NCBI GenBank assembly: GCA_964399965.1
Contig: CAYNRX010000019.1
Location: 1-40,131, forward strand
Origin: UBA1381 sp964399965
GTDB lineage: Bacteria > Bacillota > Clostridia > UBA1381
Direction: 5' to 3'
DNA length: 40,131 nt
Shown here: positions 10,161 through 17,280 of the stretch, in pieces
Numbering within the stretch: the first letter of the stretch is position 1
Layout of the letters: each line of letters opens with the position of its first letter
Notes under the pieces: model-generated
What the model was told of the DNA's origin: nothing
The model's database searches: none
What the model saw: the letters and a program-made list of their open reading frames with translations, nothing else
Position numbers and translations under genes: made by a program

Positions 10161-12355
10161 AGGAGAAGATAGACGGCGGAGCGGACGATATTGCATTTGT
10201 CGACCTGAACACGCTGTATGTGGAGTGGATGAATGAGGAGACGTCAAGAATAACGGCGTTGAATCCGTCGCTTTCACCGTCACAGGCAATGGACTTCTAC
10301 TATCGCAGCGTAAAGGGCAGCAGTGTTGACGGTACGCATCTTAACGATGCCGGCGCCGATAGGGCGGCATATTGCTTCTTTGAGGCGGCACGTGATATAG
10401 TGGCGGCGGCCGACTCAGGTGCGGCAGACAAGTATGTTTTGGTGCAGGCTAATGTGCTGCGTCCAATAGCCGAGGGCATGAAAACAAAGATCGGCGACAG
10501 CGATACCGATAATCTGCCCATGACGGTGGCGGATGAGATAATAGCACAGGGCAGCGCGCCGAACGCCTTTTGGGATACAGTACCGAGCGACGCTATGGAG
10601 TATGACAATAGCATAGCTGTGGATAGCGTTGGCGCAGTCACGAACAGCGACGGCTCTGTAACGATCGATTCTGTGGGAATAAGGCTCATGAACAGCGGCG
10701 TTATGTACGCTAAGGCGGTTGTCACTGTGACGGAAAAAGACGCACAGACCGTTTATTATACAGAGAGCAACTACGACTGCACCGGCGATGAGGCGGGAAC
10801 GGTAAAGGTGAACAGCGGCTTTATAACCTCCGATAAGCCGCATGACGAGGTAACGGATGCCGACAGAGTTGAAACGATAACGATACCTGCAGGAGCAGAA
10901 TGTGAGATACAGATAGTAAGCTGCGATGATAAATGGACAGTTGGCGATTCGCCGGAAATTTACTCTGCGCCCTACGGTATATATCCGGAGCAGGCTGTGA
11001 TATTTGATGAAAACTGTTCCTCGTCTGAGGGCTGGGGCAGACTTACCGGAGCGGCGGAGTATTCGGAAACGGTTGAAAGCGACGCTGACGGCTCAACTTA
11101 TTTGTCCATAATATCAAGCAATGCAGACGCAAACGGCACAAAGAAAAACTACGGCTTTTATAAGGAGCTGAACGAGTCCCTTTCAACGGGTCGTTACAGG
11201 CTGAGCATTAAAACGCGTTTCGGCTCCGGCGCTGTACGATTTGCTCTTGCCACTTCGGTGCAGAGCGCATCAAATCCATTTCCGCAGAAGGTATATGTAT
11301 TCGGTATAAACGGTGGGAACGTTTATATGAACGAAGAAAAGAATGCGATAACAACATATATAAACGACAGCGGTACGGAGGAGAATGCAATAAGGGCAAA
11401 TGAATGGATAAATATCGATAGTATTATTGATCTTGACCGCGGCAAGGTGCTTATTTCTGCTGCGGGCAGCGATTATGCAGAATTTGATATAGCTGGCTGG
11501 CAGACAAACTTTCCGTCCTCGCTGCCGCTAAGGTATTTCGGTATTGCGGGCAGCAGCGACGGAACACCTACAGATGTGGATATAAGTGATATAAGAATGG
11601 TACGAATACCGCAGGATTGCTCACAGAGCAGGACGGTCAGAGTGGCGGCCGACAGTGCAATGGGTACGGTGTATATAGATGGAGAGCCGCTTGTGGAAAA
11701 AAGCGTGCCAGTTTCTTCGTCTGTAACACTCAAAGCTTCTGCGGCAGAGGGCTATAGATTTACAGGCTGGATTGATGCCGAAGGAAATATATTATCTGAA
11801 TCGGCGGAATATGTGATTCCGAGATTGTATAACGATATTTCCGTTACGGCGGGCTTTGAGGCTTTGGCAGAGGGGGAGAAGGCATGGGATTTCTCAAAGT
11901 ATACCGAGGCTGTGGCGGCAGATGAGCCGATGCAATTGGAGTATGATGGGCTTGAGATACATCTCGGCAGCGGCGACAGCGTCACGGATGGCGGCATATA
12001 TTGGGCAACACCCGGCGGCGTCAAGGCGGACGGCATAACAACGGTATCGAACAATAGATATATAGTTTATACGCCCGAGGTCAGCGGAACGCTCAGCGTC
12101 ACGTTCAGCGGATCGCAGTATCATTCCAAGAGCAAGGCGCCGAGGGTGTATGTTATCTCGGGAGACGATACCTCGTGTATGACAAAGAACAACAGCGACA
12201 GTGGGGCGAGTGCAACGGCAACGGCGGCAAATACTCCTACGGTTGTTACAGCAGAGCTTGAGGCGGGAAAAACGTACTATATTTGGGCGTACTATTACGG
12301 TGATTCCCGCACTGCATTTACCGTTTCAAACATGGGCTTTTCGCCTGCGGAATGA
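10157..12355 (+). CDS. Detached 3' fragment of the giant esterase: truncated SGNH domain plus accessory modules
   Basis: This continues the previous gene in another frame. It opens inside an SGNH esterase: GGADDIAFVDLN matches DGAKDIAFIDLN of the first SGNH unit, and DGTHLNDAGAD (Asp58, His61) keeps the C-terminal catalytic pair. The nucleophile block and oxyanion segments are absent. Then follow Ig-like (about 150-265), laminin-G-like (275-495), InlB-like (500-575) and binding-like (577-732) modules, in the same order as in the first unit. The GTG at 10157 has no convincing ribosome binding site and there is no signal peptide, so on its own it should be neither exported nor active. Reading upstream in frame (ADAFVKEK) extends the homology to about 10145, as expected if a deletion joined two distant codons. 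I treat it as a decayed gene part, although a distal cistron cannot be excluded. Confidence 0.75.
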   Translation: MKEKIDGGADDIAFVDLNTLYVEWMNEETSRITALNPSLSPSQAMDFYYRSVKGSSVDGTHLNDAGADRAAYCFFEAARDIVAAADSGAADKYVLVQANVLRPIAEGMKTKIGDSDTDNLPMTVADEIIAQGSAPNAFWDTVPSDAMEYDNSIAVDSVGAVTNSDGSVTIDSVGIRLMNSGVMYAKAVVTVTEKDAQTVYYTESNYDCTGDEAGTVKVNSGFITSDKPHDEVTDADRVETITIPAGAECEIQIVSCDDKWTVGDSPEIYSAPYGIYPEQAVIFDENCSSSEGWGRLTGAAEYSETVESDADGSTYLSIISSNADANGTKKNYGFYKELNESLSTGRYRLSIKTRFGSGAVRFALATSVQSASNPFPQKVYVFGINGGNVYMNEEKNAITTYINDSGTEENAIRANEWINIDSIIDLDRGKVLISAAGSDYAEFDIAGWQTNFPSSLPLRYFGIAGSSDGTPTDVDISDIRMVRIPQDCSQSRTVRVAADSAMGTVYIDGEPLVEKSVPVSSSVTLKASAAEGYRFTGWIDAEGNILSESAEYVIPRLYNDISVTAGFEALAEGEKAWDFSKYTEAVAADEPMQLEYDGLEIHLGSGDSVTDGGIYWATPGGVKADGITTVSNNRYIVYTPEVSGTLSVTFSGSQYHSKSKAPRVYVISGDDTSCMTKNNSDSGASATATAANTPTVVTAELEAGKTYYIWAYYYGDSRTAFTVSNMGFSPAE

Positions 12356-12395
12356 TCATAAAAACGGTATAGAAACTGTAGGGGCTGTAAAAAAA

Positions 12396-12402
12396 TTCGA
12401 CA
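12396..12402 (-). promoter_or_regulatory. 0A-box-like site (TGTCGAA on the minus strand)
   Basis: TTCGACA on the plus strand is the complement of the Spo0A core box TGTCGAA. Its context AAAATTCGACAT is identical over 12 bp to the site at 13717-13723, on the other side of the Spo0A-like gene. A 7-mer can occur by chance, so function here is weakly supported. Confidence 0.3.
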
Positions 12403-12449
12403 TATAAAAGTGAGTATGGGAATTTCCCCCAAAAATCATTTATAACGGG

Positions 12450-12491
12450 CAAGGCTTACAGCGGCGGTCGCGACCGCCGCTGTAAGCCTTG
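12450..12491. repeat. Perfect 42-bp palindrome
   Basis: Two 21-base arms (12450-12470 and 12471-12491) are exact reverse complements with no spacer; the centre is GGTCGCGACC. Pairing extends outward weakly (12446-12449 with 12492-12495, including G-U pairs). No T-run follows on either strand, so it is not a standard intrinsic terminator. It lies about 95 bp after the end of the esterase fragment and may end that transcript or be a relic of a repeat element. Confidence 0.85.
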
Positions 12492-12540
12492 TCTGACGTC
12501 GTATCCCTGCGATTTTTCTGAGCAAACATTGTCTTTGACA

Positions 12541-12565
12541 ACTTTCGCATTGCGGAAGCGAAAGT
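12541..12565. repeat. Inverted repeat, 8-bp arms
   Basis: ACTTTCGC (12541-12548) pairs exactly with GCGAAAGT (12558-12565) around a 9-base loop. Its role is unknown; it is one of four hairpins within 340 bp. Confidence 0.5.
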
Positions 12566-12670
12566 GATCTGAGGATGATTTTCGTTCGTAGTTCAAGGGC
12601 ATATCCGCTGGTAAGGATCCGCACTTTGCCGATAACGCTGATACAGGAAGATCGGTCGTTATGAGCAGCC

Positions 12671-12693
12671 GCTGCGCGTGCAGGACGCGCAGC
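12671..12693. repeat. Inverted repeat, 9-bp GC-rich arms
   Basis: GCTGCGCGT (12671-12679) and ACGCGCAGC (12685-12693) are exact complements around GCAGG. No T-tract follows immediately. Its role is unknown. Confidence 0.5.
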
Positions 12694-12709
12694 GCGCTCC
12701 TCTCTGATT

Positions 12710-12737
12710 TTGTGGACACAAAAAAGTGTGATATAAT
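12710..12737 (+). promoter_or_regulatory. Possible plus-strand promoter antisense to the Spo0A-like gene
   Basis: TTGTGG, a 16-bp spacer, then TATAAT. No plus-strand gene lies downstream; a transcript from here would run antisense into the end of the Spo0A-like gene. It is supported only by the hexamers. Confidence 0.3.
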
Positions 12738-12754
12738 GGAATGGAATCACTGTG

Positions 12755-12783
12755 GTCAATTGAAACAATGTTTCACGATTGAC
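12755..12783. repeat. Interrupted nested inverted repeat after the Spo0A-like gene
   Basis: GTCAAT (12755-12760) pairs with ATTGAC (12778-12783). Inside it, GAAAC (12762-12766) pairs with GTTTC (12770-12774). It lies about 30 bp past the stop codon of the minus-strand gene and could form a 3' hairpin, but it has no U-tract. Confidence 0.4.
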
Positions 12784-12811
12784 TATTATCTTATCGGCAA
12801 ACGAAATCTTC

Positions 12812-13534
12812 TTATAAAATCATGTTCCGCACATAATTGGCGATAAGAGTGATGAACGCCGTGTTGCAGGGACGCCTGCTCCCAGGGCTGATATGCAGGC
12901 TGGCAGCGGCAAATTGCGGCGTTCCGTTCCGCCAACATTTCTTTACGGCATTACGCATGGCTGCCTCTACATTTTGCGGGGAGACGCCAAAGTGCAGGGC
13001 TATAGTAGGATAGACTGAGCGAGTCATTGAATCGGCTATCTGCGGCGTATCCAAACAAAGCCGGATTGCGTAATGGAGATACTTGTATCCCGACATGGCG
13101 GCAGGAATGCCTAGGGCGTTGAGAACGCCGGTAATAGCCGCTTCGGTACGCGCATCGTTGAGCGATTCGGATATTTTGCCCGCAAGCAGCTTTGTTACCA
13201 GTGCGCCTATGCGGGAGACCGGCTCTGATCTTGAGATGACATGATATGTACCCAAGTTCTTAAAGTTTCCGCAGAATGGCTGTGTTGTTTGCACAGAGCG
13301 GATGATAAATTTGGGCGCAGTTCTTAAATGGGATAAGTTCCGCATTAAAAGTGCGGTGTCCAATCCCGGAAGAAATGCGTCGGTGATGATAATATCTGGG
13401 TGAATAGTATGAGCTGATACGAGGGCGTCGATACCGCTGTACGCTGGTACAGCAAGAAATTTTCTTTTTGTGAAGTATTCACAAAGCTGATCGGCGCTTG
13501 AGTAATCGCTGTCTGCTACAAGAATATTTCTCAT
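12812..13534 (-). CDS. Spo0A-like response regulator with a degenerate receiver
   Basis: Residues 1-118 are a CheY-type receiver with the acidic pair Asp8/Asp10 and a putative phospho-acceptor Asp52 (ITDAFLPG). The switch Ser80 is present, but the invariant Lys (normally K-P) is replaced by Ser/Arg in YHVISRSEP. Residues about 125-240 match the Spo0A DNA-binding domain: ITGVLNALGIPAAMSGYKYL, then TRSVYPTIALHFGVSPQNVE, AMRNAVKKCWRNG and a final NTAFITLIANYVR. Spo0A is the master regulator of sporulation entry and binds TGTCGAA boxes. Length (240 aa) is a little short of typical Spo0A (about 265), and the unusual receiver suggests a paralogue rather than the main Spo0A. The gene stands alone, with SD AAGGATAAAAGGAA before ATG. 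The family call is firm; the role is inferred. Confidence 0.82.
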   Translation of the reverse strand: MRNILVADSDYSSADQLCEYFTKRKFLAVPAYSGIDALVSAHTIHPDIIITDAFLPGLDTALLMRNLSHLRTAPKFIIRSVQTTQPFCGNFKNLGTYHVISRSEPVSRIGALVTKLLAGKISESLNDARTEAAITGVLNALGIPAAMSGYKYLHYAIRLCLDTPQIADSMTRSVYPTIALHFGVSPQNVEAAMRNAVKKCWRNGTPQFAAASLHISPGSRRPCNTAFITLIANYVRNMIL

Positions 13535-13672
13535 TTCCTTTTATCCTTTCATTTGTTATGTATCGCGTCTCCGGAAGATATCTGAAAATAATCCGAAAAC
13601 TGCATAATTATTCATGTAAAAGAATTTTGTTTTGTGTATGATATGATAGTCGATCTTCCATCAGCGTTTAGT

Positions 13673-13701
13673 ATTATAACATCTTGTTTAAAAGTTGTAA
13701 A
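13673..13701 (-). promoter_or_regulatory. Sigma-A-type promoter of the Spo0A-like gene
   Basis: On the minus strand, -35 TTTACA (13696-13701), a 17-bp spacer and a perfect -10 TATAAT (13673-13678). It lies about 140 bp upstream of the ATG, giving a long leader of roughly 130 nt. Confidence 0.65.
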
Positions 13702-13716
13702 TACTAAAATGCAAAA

Positions 13717-13723
13717 TTCGACA
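13717..13723 (-). promoter_or_regulatory. 0A-box-like site upstream of the Spo0A-like promoter
   Basis: TGTCGAA on the minus strand lies 15 bp upstream of the -35 hexamer at 13696-13701, a position where Spo0A-family regulators can activate or autoregulate. The match to the core 7-mer is exact; binding is inferred. Confidence 0.45.
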
Positions 13724-14015
13724 TTATATACAAATTTATTTCAGCAAAATAACGACACAAATTTTAATGATTTGCAGTATTTTATTTACATTGTAATATA
13801 AATTCGGTGGTTTTTGTCTGAAATCGGCAGAAAACTTAATTTACAAGAAAATTTTGTTACCTTTTGGTAAATATGTGAAGAATGCATAAAAGAAAGCGAA
13901 AATAGCAGTAGAAAAAATTGGATAAATTTGCAAAGAATGTATTTTGAATATAATTCTGCTGTAGTTTTTCGAACATCCGTTTTTTCGAGACAGCTTATAA
14001 TAATTAGAGCCTTTT

Positions 14016-14055
14016 AAGGAGCACGCGAGGATTTTTTGTATCCCGTGTGCTCCTT
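14016..14055 (-). terminator. Inverted repeat beyond enolase, candidate terminator
   Basis: AAGGAGCACGCGAGGA (14016-14031) and TCCCGTGTGCTCCTT (14041-14055) form a long stem with a small mismatch. It lies 12 bp past the enolase stop. There is no clean U-tract after the stem in the minus direction (AAAAGGCTCT follows), so termination strength is uncertain. Confidence 0.5.
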
Positions 14056-14067
14056 AGGGCATGATGT

Positions 14068-15339
14068 TTATCTGCCGGTCTTTCCATAGTGAGCCTGAAA
14101 GCATAGCTCGTCCTCGATACGCAGAAGGCGGTTATATTTAGCGGTACGTTCTCCGCGCGAGGGTGCGCCGGCCTTTATCTGCCCGGCGTTTAATGATACT
14201 GCCAAGTCGGCTATAGTGGTATCCTCGGTCTCGCCGCTGCGATGGGAGATAACAGCGGTGTAGCCTGCACGGTGAGCAAGCTCCACCGCATCCAGAGCTT
14301 CGGAGAGCGTCCCTATCTGGTTGACCTTTACCAGGATAGAATTTGCTGCCCCAAGGGAGATGCCGTCGGCAAGCCGCGCGGAGTTGGTCACGAATAAGTC
14401 GTCTCCGACCAGCTGGATCTTGTCTCCCAAAGCGGCAGTAAGCGCTTTCCATCCATCCCAGTCGTTTTCACCGAGACCGTCCTCAATAGAGAATATGGGG
14501 TATTTTCCGCACAATTTTTCCCAGTAACCGATAAGCTCGTCTGAAGTGCGGCGCGCGCCGGAGCTGGGCAGAATATAGGTTCCATCCTCCTGGACCCATT
14601 CGGTGGAGGCGGCGTCTATCGCTATCTTGATATCCTCGCCAGGACGGTAGCCGGCCTTTTCGATAGCGTCTGTGAGCAGGGCAAGAGCCTGTTCGTCTTC
14701 GCGAAGATCAGGGGCAAAGCCTCCCTCATCGCCAACGGCTGTAGAAAAGCCGGAGGAGGACAGCAGAGATTTAAGGGCGGCAAATACCTCGCAAGACCAG
14801 CGCAGAGCCTGGCGGAATGTTTTTGCCCCGGACGGAGCGATCATGAACTCCTGGATATCAACGTTATTGTCGGCATGGACGCCGCCGTTTAGGATGTTCA
14901 GCATTGGCACCGGCAGCACATGGGCGTTTGAGCCGCCTATACTGCGGTAAAGGGGAAGCTTTAAGAAATCGGCCGCCGCGTGAGCCGCAGCCAGTGATAC
15001 TGCCAGAATGGCGTTGGCGCCAAGGACGGATTTATTAGGGCTTGAGTCAAGCTCGCAGAGCTTTAGATCCAACTCGCGCTGGTCGAGTACGCACATTCCA
15101 CGCAAAGCATCGGAAATGGTTGTATTCACATTTTCAACTGCCCGTTTAACGCCTTTGCCGCCATACCGGTTGTCGTTGTCGCGCAGCTCCGATGCTTCAA
15201 AGCTGCCGGTGGAGGCTCCCGAGGGGACTATCGCTCGTCCGCAAAAATCTTCACCTATGACCTCAGCTTCCACGGTGGGATTTCCGCGCGAATCTATAAC
15301 TTCCCGGGCGTATACATCTGTTATTCTGCATTCTTTCAT
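14068..15339 (-). CDS. eno: Enolase (phosphopyruvate hydratase)
   Basis: Converts 2-phosphoglycerate to phosphoenolpyruvate in glycolysis, in the cytoplasm, as a Mg-dependent dimer or octamer. The 423-residue length is normal. Landmarks are the mobile loop SGASTGSFEASELRD, the metal and substrate ligands in FSIEDGLGENDW and QLVGDDLFVTN, the catalytic-lysine strand VKVNQIGTLSEA, and the signature SHRSGETEDTTIADLAV. The start ATG at 15337-15339 has AGAAAGGCAGG upstream. It stands alone here, without the gap-pgk-tpi-gpm genes that often precede it, and is divergent from the ABC exporter. A hairpin with CCCCGCATAA in its loop lies in the leader, at 15372-15395. Confidence 0.97.
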   Translation of the reverse strand: MKECRITDVYAREVIDSRGNPTVEAEVIGEDFCGRAIVPSGASTGSFEASELRDNDNRYGGKGVKRAVENVNTTISDALRGMCVLDQRELDLKLCELDSSPNKSVLGANAILAVSLAAAHAAADFLKLPLYRSIGGSNAHVLPVPMLNILNGGVHADNNVDIQEFMIAPSGAKTFRQALRWSCEVFAALKSLLSSSGFSTAVGDEGGFAPDLREDEQALALLTDAIEKAGYRPGEDIKIAIDAASTEWVQEDGTYILPSSGARRTSDELIGYWEKLCGKYPIFSIEDGLGENDWDGWKALTAALGDKIQLVGDDLFVTNSARLADGISLGAANSILVKVNQIGTLSEALDAVELAHRAGYTAVISHRSGETEDTTIADLAVSLNAGQIKAGAPSRGERTAKYNRLLRIEDELCFQAHYGKTGR

Positions 15340-15371
15340 AAAATGACCTGCCTTTCTTGGGGGATGATTGC

Positions 15372-15395
15372 AATTTGCCTTATGCGGGGCAAATT
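15372..15395 (-). promoter_or_regulatory. Hairpin in the enolase leader
   Basis: AATTTGCC (15372-15379) pairs exactly with GGCAAATT (15388-15395). Read on the plus strand, the stem runs into six Ts like a terminator; read on the minus strand, it is in the enolase 5' leader about 35-60 nt before the ATG. The plus-strand decamer TTATGCGGGG (15380-15389) recurs in the hairpin before the pdaA-like gene at 37846-37855. Confidence 0.5.
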
Positions 15396-15449
15396 TTTTG
15401 GCTGTATTATGATTATTTTACCAATGATAAAATTTTATGCATGAAAGTG

Positions 15450-15478
15450 TTGAATTTGGAAAATGTATGTGCTATAAT
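15450..15478 (+). promoter_or_regulatory. Promoter of the ABC exporter gene
   Basis: TTGAAT (15450-15455), 17-bp spacer, TATAAT (15473-15478), 36 bp before the start codon; a near-consensus sigma-A promoter that should also drive the glycosidase gene after the exporter. Confidence 0.8.
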
Positions 15479-15513
15479 CTACGGGAAACGAACGCGGAAG
15501 AAGGAGGAAAAGC

Positions 15514-17268
15514 ATGGAAGAAAAACAGATGAAAATGGGATATTTGATAAAGCGGTTCCTGCCGTATTTTAAAAAATACAAATGGATACTGGTGATGGAT
15601 CTATTCTGTGCCTCGCTTACCACAGTATGCGACCTGGTGTTCCCGATGCTGGTTAGAAACATTACGGAAATGGCGATGAACGATCTGGCCTCACTGACGG
15701 TATCGCTGGTGATAAAAATAGGGCTGTTCTACCTGGTATTGAGGATAATAGACGCGGCTGCCAACTATTATATGGCCGATAACGGCCACGTCATGGGGGC
15801 GAAGATTGAGACAGATATGCGCCGGGATTTGTTCTCCCATTTGGAGGAGCTGTCGTTTTCCTATTATTCGGAGCATAAGATCGGCCAGCTGATGGCGCGA
15901 ATAACGAGCGATTTGTTCGATATTACAGAGTTTGCCCATCACTGCCCGGAGGAATTTTTTATCGCGGGGCTTAAGATAATCGTTTCTTTTATCATTCTGT
16001 GCGGAGTGAGTGTGCCGCTGACGGTGATAATCTTTGCCACGCTGCCGATAATGTTTTTTGTCGTGAAATTCTTCAACTCCCGGATGAGACGGGCGTTCAA
16101 GGAACAGCGAAACCAGATAGGGGAGATAAACGCCCAGGTCGAGGATAGTCTTTTAGGCATAAGGGTGGTGAAATCCTTCGGCAACGAGGGGATGGAAAAG
16201 GAAAAATTTGAAGAAGGAAATAAGCGGTTTTTAAAGGCAAAAAAAAGAGGCTACCTCTATATGGCCGGGAACCAGACCTCGCTGCGTTTTTTTGAGGGTA
16301 TCATGTATATTACGGTGGTAGTTGCCGGTTCCCTGTTTATGATATACGGTAAGATAAATCCGGCGGATATGACGGCTTATCTTTTGTACGTTAGCACACT
16401 TTTAGCAACGATACGCACAATATTGCAGTTTACCGAGCAGTTTCAGCGAGGGATGACGGGGATAGAGCGATTCCTCGAGGTCATGGACGCTCCGGTGGAG
16501 ATACGCGATGAGGAGGACGCAAGGGAGCTTGAGAACGTTGAGGGCGATATACGGTTTGAGAACGTATCCTTCAGCTACGGAGACGATAACAAAGAGGTGC
16601 TGTCAAACATTGACCTGCATATAAAAAACGGGGAATCGGTGGCTCTGGTAGGCCCTTCGGGCGGCGGTAAAACTACGATGTGCAATCTGATACCGCGGTT
16701 TTATGATGTGTCTGACGGTAGGGTGCTCATAGACGGCGTTGATATAAAGACCGTGACGACCGCATCCTTGCGGAGGGCGATAGGCGTAGTGCAGCAGGAT
16801 GTATATCTATTCTCGGGAACGATATACACAAATATCCTCTACGGTAAGCCTAACGCTTCCAAGGAAGAGGTCATTGAGGCTGCCAAACGTGCCGGTGCGC
16901 ATGAATTTATCATGGGTTTTGAAAACGGCTACGATACATACGTCGGAGAGCGCGGAGTGAAGCTTTCCGGCGGACAGAAGCAGAGGATAAGCATTGCCCG
17001 GGTATTTTTAAAGGATCCGCCCATACTTATCCTTGACGAAGCCACCTCGGCACTGGACAACGAGAGCGAGAGAATAGTGCAGGAGTCTTTGGAAAAGTTG
17101 TCGCGCGGTCGTACTGTGCTTACGATCGCCCACCGTTTGACAACAATAAAAAATTCCGACAAGATAGTTGTACTGACCGAGGATGGGATAGCGGAAGAGG
17201 GCTCGCATTCAGAGCTTGTAGCCAAAAACGGCATATATGCCGAGCTTTATAAAATGTATTCAGTATAG
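15514..17268 (+). CDS. ABC exporter, fused membrane and ATPase domains (MsbA/LmrA-like)
   Basis: A 584-residue half-transporter that would work as a homodimer to export a lipid, drug or peptide using ATP. The first 310 residues or so are an ABC type-1 membrane domain with six hydrophobic segments (for example ILVMDLFCASLTTVCDLVF and FFIAGLKIIVSFIILCGV). The ATPase domain (about 340-584) has Walker A GPSGGGKTT, Q-loop VVQQDVYLFSGT, signature LSGGQKQR, Walker B PILILDEATSALD and the switch His in TIAHRLTTI. The ATG start follows GAAGGAGGAAAAGC. It is separated by only 12 bp from the next gene, so the two are co-transcribed. The substrate cannot be read from the sequence; the companion glycosidase hints at an oligosaccharide or glycoconjugate, but fused exporters of this class usually move hydrophobic compounds. 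Confidence 0.92.
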   Translation: MEEKQMKMGYLIKRFLPYFKKYKWILVMDLFCASLTTVCDLVFPMLVRNITEMAMNDLASLTVSLVIKIGLFYLVLRIIDAAANYYMADNGHVMGAKIETDMRRDLFSHLEELSFSYYSEHKIGQLMARITSDLFDITEFAHHCPEEFFIAGLKIIVSFIILCGVSVPLTVIIFATLPIMFFVVKFFNSRMRRAFKEQRNQIGEINAQVEDSLLGIRVVKSFGNEGMEKEKFEEGNKRFLKAKKRGYLYMAGNQTSLRFFEGIMYITVVVAGSLFMIYGKINPADMTAYLLYVSTLLATIRTILQFTEQFQRGMTGIERFLEVMDAPVEIRDEEDARELENVEGDIRFENVSFSYGDDNKEVLSNIDLHIKNGESVALVGPSGGGKTTMCNLIPRFYDVSDGRVLIDGVDIKTVTTASLRRAIGVVQQDVYLFSGTIYTNILYGKPNASKEEVIEAAKRAGAHEFIMGFENGYDTYVGERGVKLSGGQKQRISIARVFLKDPPILILDEATSALDNESERIVQESLEKLSRGRTVLTIAHRLTTIKNSDKIVVLTEDGIAEEGSHSELVAKNGIYAELYKMYSV

Positions 17269-17280
17269 AGGAGGAATAAA

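Larger units (their letters stand above)
12356..12811. other. 456-bp gene-free spacer between the esterase fragment and the Spo0A-like gene
   Basis: No credible gene is seen. Open frames here on the minus strand are basic and Arg/Ser-rich and match no family I know. The spacer contains a 0A-box-like TTCGACA (12396-12402), a perfect palindrome (12450-12491), three smaller hairpins (12541-12565, 12671-12693, 12755-12783) and a possible plus-strand promoter (12710-12737). It could be a decayed mobile or REP-like element, but there is no transposase or clear terminal repeat to support that. Confidence 0.6.
13535..14067. other. 533-bp AT-rich spacer upstream of the Spo0A-like gene
   Basis: It holds the Spo0A-like gene's promoter and an adjacent 0A-box-like site, and at its far end an inverted repeat beyond enolase. 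Bases 13724-14010 are strongly AT-rich, with no gene and no signal I can name confidently; multiple promoters or a long regulatory region are possible. Confidence 0.6.

Noticed and set aside
12436..12768. Minus-strand ORFs of 87 and 110 codons in the hairpin spacer
   Set aside because: Low-complexity Arg/Ala/Ser composition, running through the palindrome, no SD, and no family resemblance.
12762..12783. ParB parS-like site (TGTTTCACG)
   Set aside because: Only the left half of the parS 16-mer is present; the right half does not match, and no parA/parB lies nearby.
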